DNA of 13,736 nt from JBDRGX01 sp043817485 [NCBI: bacterium] (GTDB taxonomy: Bacteria; JBDRGX01). Position 1 is the first letter of the stretch. Each line of letters begins with the position of its first letter. The position numbers and the translations under genes were made by a program. The notes under the pieces were generated by a model, which did not search any database, was not told the origin of the DNA, and saw only the letters and a list, made by a program, of their open reading frames with translations. Of the stretch, positions 13,670 to 13,736 are shown one piece after another. The stretch is taken from the NCBI GenBank assembly GCA_043817485.1, contig JBDRGX010000115.1, positions 1 to 13,736 on the forward strand, given 5' to 3'.

Positions 13670-13736
13670 TGAAAAAAAAATAAAAAATTATGTTTTTAAA
13701 TTATTATCTTATCGTTCTTATACAATTTTTGAATTA
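13650..13736 (+). CDS. Start of a RecX-like gene, cut by the window edge
   Basis: A frame open to the window end reads KNYVFKLLSYRSYTIFEL, which resembles the first helix of RecX, the small RecA modulator (pattern LL-x-R-x-x-S/T-x-x-EL). Only about 18 residues support this. The start is unclear. GTG at 13650 is in frame but has no ribosome site and overlaps the barrel gene by 20 nt. The better-placed ATG at 13669-13671, overlapping the barrel stop, is followed by nine A and an immediate TAA; ten A would put it in frame as MKKKIKNYVFK. It thus repeats the homopolymer problem of xer. Confidence 0.4.
   Translation, partial: MQNINFNEKKIKNYVFKLLSYRSYTIFEL

Noticed and set aside
1-13736. tRNA, rRNA or riboswitch genes
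   Set aside because: No cloverleaf-like or rRNA-like segments were recognised; the few GC-richer stretches are explained by coding sequence or the terminator. A covariance-model search was not possible here.

Overview
The window comes from a very AT-rich bacterial genome. Sampled lines of the main genes are roughly 17-27% GC, and homopolymer A/T runs of 9-12 are common. Signal peptides, a TonB-receptor-like beta-barrel ending in Phe and a TPR protein of the YbgF/BamD style point to a two-membrane (Gram-negative type) cell. No marker gene here fixes the phylum; an uncultured, AT-rich, possibly reducing lineage is an inference.

Region 1 (1-1335) is a gene graveyard with visibly higher GC (about 40% in a sampled line) than most of the rest. 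It holds the first codons of a leftward gene, a perfect 13-bp inverted repeat, the 3' remnant of a DUF4160 gene, an intact DUF2442 gene, a 42-codon ORF, a BRO-N gene that is frameshifted and truncated, and a headless CheR methyltransferase C-terminus joined directly to it. Region 2 (1396-2336) is one exported DNRLRE-domain protein with its own promoter and a strong, two-way terminator.

Region 3 (2393-6773, minus strand) reads xerC/D, hisG, an exported HEAT-repeat protein and a YugP-type membrane zinc peptidase, with gaps of 61, 29 and 45 bp. Good sigma70-like promoters precede xer and hisG. The xer gene is split by a 12-A run, yet the two halves together carry every catalytic residue and add up to a normal 296-residue recombinase. 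A palindrome sits at each end of this block (2393-2424 and 6806-6850), and the two share the identical 16-bp core GACGATTTAAATCGTC.

Region 4 (7011-13736, plus strand) is a tight operon: a DUF485 protein, an ActP-like sodium:solute symporter, a 998-residue exported protein of about 26 TPR units, an outer-membrane beta-barrel that resembles a TonB receptor without its plug, and the start of a RecX-like gene. Spacing is 2, 5 and 1 bp, followed by an overlap. The symporter carries an unusual coiled-coil insertion that the 13-helix topology would place in the periplasm, where the TPR protein should be. The operon therefore reads as a possible uptake module joining inner membrane, periplasm and outer membrane. 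That functional link is inferred from order, spacing and topology only.
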